Of a stretch of 36,277 nt of DNA, positions 31,940-36,277 are shown piece after piece; the first letter of the stretch is position 1, and each line of letters starts with the position of its first letter. The DNA is from Lachnospiraceae bacterium (GTDB lineage: Bacteria; Bacillota; Clostridia; Lachnospirales; Lachnospiraceae): assembly GCA_024681775.1 (NCBI GenBank), contig JAILAF010000122.1, forward strand, positions 1 through 36,277, given 5' to 3'. A model generated the notes under the pieces. It ran no database searches, was not told where the DNA came from, and saw only the letters and a program-made list of their open reading frames with translations. The position numbers and the translations under genes are program-made.

Positions 31940-33118
31940 TTATGCCTTCTCCCGGCGAAGCTTTTCCACGAAATGCGACAGACGGCCCATGGCAGCCTTC
32001 AGCTTCTCCAGGGAGTACGCATAGGACACCCGCAGGAAACCTTCTCCGCTGGCGCCAAAGGCGGTTCCGGGCACGGCCGCCACCTTCTCCTCCGCCAGGA
32101 ATCGGCCGGCGAATTCCTCGCTGGTCATGCCGAATTCCCTGATGCAGGGGAACACATAGAAGGCGCCGTAAGGCTCGAAGCACTCCAGTCCCATCTCACG
32201 GAAGGCGTTCAGAAGGAAGCGCCTGCGCTGATCGTAGGATCTGCGCATCTCCTCCACGTCCGCGTCGCCGTTTTTCAGAGCATCCACAGCGGCATACTGG
32301 CTGTTGGTGGGTGCACACATAATGGCGAACTGGTGGATCTTGGTCATCTGCTTAATGATGATCTCCGGTCCGCAGGCATAGCCCAGTCTCCAGCCGGTCA
32401 TGGCGTAGGCCTTGGAAAAGCCGTTGATGAGGATGGTCCGCTCCTGCATGCCGGGCAGAGAAGCGATGGATACATGCCTGCCCTTGTAGGTAAGCTCTGC
32501 ATAGATCTCATCGGACATGACATAGATGTCATGCTTTATGATCACCTCGGCAATGCGCTCCAGATCGGCTTTTTCCATGATGGCGCCGGTGGGATTGTTG
32601 GGGAAGGGCAGGATGAGGAGCTTGGTCTTCTCCGAGATGGCGTCCTCCAGCTCCTGCGCCGTCAAACGGAACTCATTTTCCGCCTTCAGGTCGATGATCA
32701 CCGGCTTGGCCCCCGCCAGCAGCGCGCAGGGCTCATAGGAAACATAGCTGGGCTGGGGGATCAGCACTTCATCCCCGGGGTTGCACATGGCACGGATGCC
32801 GATGTCGATGGCCTCGGATCCGCCCACGGTCACGATCACTTCCTTCGCGGGATCGTAGGTGATCCCCTGGGAGCGGTGCAGATAGTTGCAGATCTCCGTC
32901 CGCAGCTCTTTTAATCCGGAGTTGGAGGTATAGAAGGTCTTCCCCTTTTCCAGCGCATAAATACCCTCGTCCCGGATGTGCCAGGGGGTGTCGAAATCAG
33001 GCTCGCCCACACCCAGTGAGATCACGTCCGGATCGTTCATTTCAGTGACGATATCAAAAAATTTGCGGATTCCCGAGGGCTGGATTCCGACAATGGTATC
33101 TGCTAAAGGATTTCTCAT
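31940..33118 (-). CDS. Class I/II PLP-dependent aminotransferase
   Basis: A 392-residue fold-type I aminotransferase. The PLP lysine is K236 in NGFSKAYAMTGWRLGY; FPNNPTG (172-178) supplies the Asn that contacts the cofactor, SDEIYAELTY (202-211) the Asp and Tyr, and R244 and the C-terminal FLRVSYA arginine bind the substrate carboxylates. It is closest in style to the aspartate/aromatic (PatA-like) aminotransferases; the exact substrate pair is not readable. Its ATG overlaps the stop of the Lrp gene by 4 bases, so the regulator and enzyme are coupled. The TrmL fusion starts 17 bases downstream. Confidence 0.93.
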   Translation of the reverse strand: MRNPLADTIVGIQPSGIRKFFDIVTEMNDPDVISLGVGEPDFDTPWHIRDEGIYALEKGKTFYTSNSGLKELRTEICNYLHRSQGITYDPAKEVIVTVGGSEAIDIGIRAMCNPGDEVLIPQPSYVSYEPCALLAGAKPVIIDLKAENEFRLTAQELEDAISEKTKLLILPFPNNPTGAIMEKADLERIAEVIIKHDIYVMSDEIYAELTYKGRHVSIASLPGMQERTILINGFSKAYAMTGWRLGYACGPEIIIKQMTKIHQFAIMCAPTNSQYAAVDALKNGDADVEEMRRSYDQRRRFLLNAFREMGLECFEPYGAFYVFPCIREFGMTSEEFAGRFLAEEKVAAVPGTAFGASGEGFLRVSYAYSLEKLKAAMGRLSHFVEKLRREKA

Positions 33119-33603
33119 GGCGTTACGATCTCCCTCTCATCTTCTGCCTGGGGACCCAGGATGGTTCCGTGGTCCTTGTACTTTTTCAGGATAAAATGGG
33201 TAGCGGTGGAAAGCACCGTATCCAGAGTGGACAGCTTGTCCGTCACAAAACTGGAAACCTCCCGCAGGGATTTCCCTTCCAGCGTCACCAGCAGATCATA
33301 GCCGCCAGAGATCAGATAAACGCTCTGCACCTCGGGATATTTGTAGATCCGCTCCGCGATATTGTCGAAGCCCTGGCCTCTCTGGGGCGTCACACGAACC
33401 TCGATCAGCGCAGTCACCTTATCCACGGAGGTCTTCTCCCAATTGATCATCGTATGGTAGCCGCAGATGATGCCCTCGTCCTCCAGGGCCTGCAGTTCGT
33501 TTACGATGTCGATCTCCTGGGTGCCCAGCAGCACCGCCAGATCCTTCAGATCGATACGGCTGTTTCTCTCAATGATGCGAAGCAATTCCTCTCTGGTTTC
33601 CAT
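33115..33603 (-). CDS. Lrp/AsnC-family transcriptional regulator
   Basis: A 162-residue regulator. The N-terminal winged helix-turn-helix (residues 1-55: RIDLKDLAVLLGTQEIDIVNELQALEDEGIICGYHTMIN) precedes the ligand-binding RAM domain (VTALIEVRVTPQRGQGFDNIAERI, VYLISGGYDLLVTLEGKSLREVSSFV). Such proteins sense amino acids and form octamers. It overlaps the aminotransferase gene by 4 bases and probably controls it. AGGAGG lies 5 bases before the ATG. In this branch the recognition region is somewhat degenerate compared with E. coli Lrp. Confidence 0.92.
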   Translation of the reverse strand: METREELLRIIERNSRIDLKDLAVLLGTQEIDIVNELQALEDEGIICGYHTMINWEKTSVDKVTALIEVRVTPQRGQGFDNIAERIYKYPEVQSVYLISGGYDLLVTLEGKSLREVSSFVTDKLSTLDTVLSTATHFILKKYKDHGTILGPQAEDEREIVTP

Positions 33604-33663
33604 CTCATCCTCCTGTCGCCGGCCCTTCCGGCTTTTGTTTGGGCGTACCCTTCGTTTTCTAAT

Positions 33664-33685
33664 AGTATAACCGTTCTTCGCGGTT
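33664..33685 (-). promoter_or_regulatory. Candidate Lrp promoter and operator
   Basis: On the minus strand a -10-like TATACT (33664-33669) is preceded by a weak -35 (ATGCAA). An inverted repeat AACCG-CGAAGAA-CGGTT (33669-33685) fills the spacer. It could be an autoregulatory site; the evidence is pattern only. Confidence 0.35.
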
Positions 33686-33699
33686 TTGCATCATTTTTT

Positions 33700-34731
33700 C
33701 TATTCCCCGTACAAAGCGTCCTTCCCGGGGCGATCCAGAAAGCGGATCTCTTCTTCATTATGCAGGATTCCTGCCTTTTCCGCCGTGGTCCTGCCTGCAA
33801 TACAGGCCGGGATCCCGTTTTCCTGCAAGCGTTCCGTCATTTTTTCTCCAAAAGGGGTCAGGATCAGCATGGATCCGCCGCTTAAGAGCTCGTATGGGTT
33901 GACCTCGGCCAGCTCTGCGATCTCGATGGTTTCCTGCCGGATGGGGAGTTTTTTCAGGTCCAGATCCAGCCCTACGCAGGATCTCTCCGCCAGCTCTTTT
34001 AAGGCGGCCAGGATCCCTCCCTCGGAGACATCGTGCATCTCCATCGGGAAGGGTTCACCTCTTTCGAAGGCCTCCTTCCGCATGGCAAAAAGGACCTCCG
34101 CCTCCGGCCGCAGGGACAGCGCCTCAGCAAAACCCTTCGCGGTGCGGAGCAGTCCCTCCGGAAAATGCGCCAGAATCCTGTCCGCATATTTTTCCGCCAG
34201 GATCGCGGTGCCCTCCAGACCGACAGACTTTGTGATCACCACATCGCAGTCCGTCATCCGCTCCCGCCCTAAAGCTGCCTGCGCCGGGAGCTCTCCCAGA
34301 GCAGTGACCGTGCAGAGGATGCGGCTTACGGCATCCGTTACCCGGGTCTGTCCTCCCAGGATCTGCAGATGCTCCGCCGCGCAGAAATCGTCCGCCTCTT
34401 TCATGAGTCCGTCCAGAGTCTCGATCGCCGTCCCTTCCGGTAAAAACAGGGACAGTTCCAGCCCTGTGGGGCTTGCGCCACCCGCCAGTAGGTTGTTGAC
34501 CGCCTTGGTCAGAAGCGTTTTTAGGGGACAGCTCCCGGGAAAATCCGGGATCCCTTCCGTCACGATCACACCTTCCCGGTGGCAGACGGCCGCCAGGCAG
34601 TCCGGAGATAGAGAAAAAGCGGCGCAATCGTTCCCGACTGCTGCGCCGCTGCTTATTTCCTCTCGATATGGATGAATGTGCTTTAAAACGGATTTCTTCA
34701 GCACATTCACGGGAAGTTTTCCAGATTCCAT
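33700..34731 (-). CDS. AIR synthase/HypE-family protein
   Basis: A 343-residue protein of the PurM/HypE/ThiL ATP-binding superfamily. It shows the N-terminal dimerisation/ATP part (SSGAAVGNDCAAFSL, LLTKAVNNLLAGGASPTGLEL), ILGGQTRVTDAVSRI and the MHDVSEGGILAALKELAE motif of the C-terminal domain, then LLSGGSMLIL. These are typical of HypE-like proteins annotated as hydrogenase maturation factors in clostridia. No other hyp gene is in the window and the C-terminal Cys of true HypE (PRIC) is absent, since the protein ends GKDALYGE. The reaction is therefore unknown. I chose ATG 34731 because GGGAGG lies 5 bases upstream. Confidence 0.75.
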   Translation of the reverse strand: MESGKLPVNVLKKSVLKHIHPYREEISSGAAVGNDCAAFSLSPDCLAAVCHREGVIVTEGIPDFPGSCPLKTLLTKAVNNLLAGGASPTGLELSLFLPEGTAIETLDGLMKEADDFCAAEHLQILGGQTRVTDAVSRILCTVTALGELPAQAALGRERMTDCDVVITKSVGLEGTAILAEKYADRILAHFPEGLLRTAKGFAEALSLRPEAEVLFAMRKEAFERGEPFPMEMHDVSEGGILAALKELAERSCVGLDLDLKKLPIRQETIEIAELAEVNPYELLSGGSMLILTPFGEKMTERLQENGIPACIAGRTTAEKAGILHNEEEIRFLDRPGKDALYGE

Positions 34732-34763
34732 CATTGCCTCCCAGCCCCGTATCCGCATATGCC

Positions 34764-36230
34764 TTACTCAGCCGGCGGCGCGGAATAAGCGGCGATCACC
34801 GCTTTCACCTGATCGATGCTGCCGGACCCGATGGCAGCCATGATGGCAGCATAGGCATCCGGATTGTCCGTCACGACACCGACCACTGCGCTGGCAGGAG
34901 AAAGGTTGTAGGTACTCCGGTTCACCTCTTCCCTGCTGACCTGGACACCGTTCTCGGTAACGATCTTCCAGAGTCTCGCCTTGACGCCGTTGTGGGCACC
35001 GCTGACATCAATAAAGCCGAAGGGCAGTCCCTCGTTTGCAATGATATTGTCGTGATCGGGATAGGTGACCTCCAGGGTCTCGCTCTCGTAGGAAACCTGG
35101 CGATTCTCCGTATCCCGTGTCTCTTTACCGTACAGGGTGAAGGTGATCTTCTTATCGGAGGAGGTGGTTCCCTCCACATACACCGGATAATCGGTATTGT
35201 TGACAAACTTGAAGTTCTTCCCGGAACTCTCGGCGATGGCCGCGTCCATGGAAGGCTGCACATAGGTGATGATCATAGAGTGGTTGTAGCGGAGGGTCAC
35301 CTCCAGCTCAGCCAGAAGTACAGCATTGTACAGCGTGGAAGACACCTGGCAGATACCGCCGCCCAGACTCTCCACCACCTGGCCGTTCAGATAGGAACCT
35401 GCCAGGAAATAGCCGTTTGCCTCGGAGAAGGGCGTGATGAGGGACAGGGTGTCCAGCTCATCACCGGGATACAGCAGGGTTCCGTTGATCAGACGGCAGC
35501 CGTTTGCCACATTGGCGCTTCTCGCGGATCCGGAGGACGCATAGGATGTGGTAAAGGTTCCCAGTACATCCTTCACCTCGTTCAGGCTTCCGTCCCCGCC
35601 GCGGGGCACATCCGTATCGTACACCAGCTCGATGGAGGCATCGGAGCCGTCCCACTCGCCGGTAAGGTAATCACTGATCTTCACACCGGAGGCTTCCACG
35701 TCCAGCTTGTAGCCGATCTGGCCCTCGGTGATGACAAACTCTCCGTCCTGTCTGGTGAGCTTAAAGTCCACGGCATCCTGATCGTAAGCCTGGCACTGCT
35801 CCTGCAGGAAAACATCGATATTGTTCAGGCTGACACCCAGTTCGATGTCAAAGACCCGCTTGTTGTGCTCCAGATCCTTCGCAGCTTTGTACCGCTGAAT
35901 GACATTGCCTGTGGTGATGAGGCCTTCCGCCTCCTCCACCAGTCCCGGGTTGCTCCAGTAGAGCCCCAGCATTTCGGGCTTCACGGTAACGGTCACACCG
36001 TCCCGCAGTACCAGGTTGATGGGCGTATCCCTGAGAGAATCGATATACTCCTCAATGGCCGCCGATGCCTGCTCCGCCGTTTTGCCTGACAGGTCCACAC
36101 TGCCCGCATACACGCCGCCGGGGATCAGCCCCGCAGCGCTTGCCCTCATTGAAAATACCCCTGTCATGAAAAGCGCGCCGGCAACCGTCGCAAGCACTCT
36201 CATGGCAAGAGATACGAGACTTTTCTTCAT
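34764..36230 (-). CDS. VanW-family secreted protein
   Basis: A 488-residue exported protein. A signal peptide (residues 1 to about 32, KSLVSLAMRVLATVAGALFM then ASAAG) is followed by a peptidoglycan-binding_4-like region (about 40-220: GKTAEQASAAIEEYIDSL, KPEMLGLYWSNPGLVEEA). The VanW domain spans about 235-390 (LINGTLLYPGDELDTL, GGGICQVSSTLYNAVLLAEL, HSMIITYVQPSMDAAIAE). A C-terminal extension follows. VanW proteins are common in clostridia and act at the cell wall; their reaction is not established, and this gene is not evidence of vancomycin resistance. The ribosome site is modest (AGGA, 8 bases from ATG). The 47 bases upstream to the window edge show no clear promoter. Confidence 0.9.
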   Translation of the reverse strand: MKKSLVSLAMRVLATVAGALFMTGVFSMRASAAGLIPGGVYAGSVDLSGKTAEQASAAIEEYIDSLRDTPINLVLRDGVTVTVKPEMLGLYWSNPGLVEEAEGLITTGNVIQRYKAAKDLEHNKRVFDIELGVSLNNIDVFLQEQCQAYDQDAVDFKLTRQDGEFVITEGQIGYKLDVEASGVKISDYLTGEWDGSDASIELVYDTDVPRGGDGSLNEVKDVLGTFTTSYASSGSARSANVANGCRLINGTLLYPGDELDTLSLITPFSEANGYFLAGSYLNGQVVESLGGGICQVSSTLYNAVLLAELEVTLRYNHSMIITYVQPSMDAAIAESSGKNFKFVNNTDYPVYVEGTTSSDKKITFTLYGKETRDTENRQVSYESETLEVTYPDHDNIIANEGLPFGFIDVSGAHNGVKARLWKIVTENGVQVSREEVNRSTYNLSPASAVVGVVTDNPDAYAAIMAAIGSGSIDQVKAVIAAYSAPPAE

Positions 36231-36277
36231 CTTTCCGTCCTCATGCTATAAAACACACATTCGCAATCCGCTGATTT

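Noticed and set aside
34764-36230. Vancomycin resistance gene
   Set aside because: The VanW domain is widespread in clostridia and is not itself a resistance determinant; none of vanH, vanA/B or vanX is present.

Overview
This window looks like chromosomal DNA from a flagellated member of the Lachnospiraceae (Clostridia). The evidence is the 5' end of a 16S rRNA gene of clostridial type, Gram-positive gene content (VanW, FliS/flagellin, Tad genes with FHA/DUF6382 and DUF5702 partners), strong AGGAGG ribosome binding sites, and moderately G+C-rich codon use by eye. The genus cannot be fixed. Every gene I can support lies on the minus strand, so transcription runs from the right edge to the left edge and ends in an rRNA operon that leaves the window at position 1. 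I see no phage, insertion sequence, integrase or CRISPR array.

In order of transcription (right to left): a secreted VanW-family protein and an AIR-synthase/HypE-like enzyme; an Lrp/AsnC regulator overlapping a PLP aminotransferase; a single frame joining TrmL tRNA methyltransferase to a gamma-carbonic-anhydrase-like protein, closed by a terminator; a GldA / fused GldF-GldG / DUF4340 ABC system; a non-coding stretch with three hairpins; ksgA with its terminator; a 1012-residue TPR, acidic-linker and degenerate AAA+ protein; glycogen branching enzyme glgB; then a large FliK-like DUF6240 protein, flagellin and FliS, closed by a terminator.

From 15.7 kb down to 5.9 kb is a complete Tad (Flp-type pilus) locus with one clear promoter (TTGCAA, 17 bp, TATAAT). 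It encodes a prepilin peptidase, a TadZ/CpaE-like protein, TadA ATPase, TadB, TadC, an Flp1 pilin, a DUF5702 protein, a TadE-like protein, a second prepilin peptidase, a second TadE-like protein, and an FHA protein. Tightly packed genes follow with no clear terminator: a flavodoxin-SCP2 fusion, a HIT hydrolase, both subunits of class I fumarase, and HflK/HflC. Last come tRNA-Ser(GCT), with its own promoter and terminator, and the rrn promoter, leader and 16S 5' end.

The most unusual items are in the Tad locus: two different prepilin peptidases; a TadC with a roughly 200-residue Ig-like insertion outside the membrane; a TadE-like protein carrying two tandem Cys-rich modules; and a second TadE-like frame with no conventional start codon, overlapping the peptidase gene. 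Outside it, the TrmL-carbonic anhydrase fusion, the degenerate AAA+ protein and the sigma-D-like promoter abutting a hairpin before the flagellin operon deserve attention.
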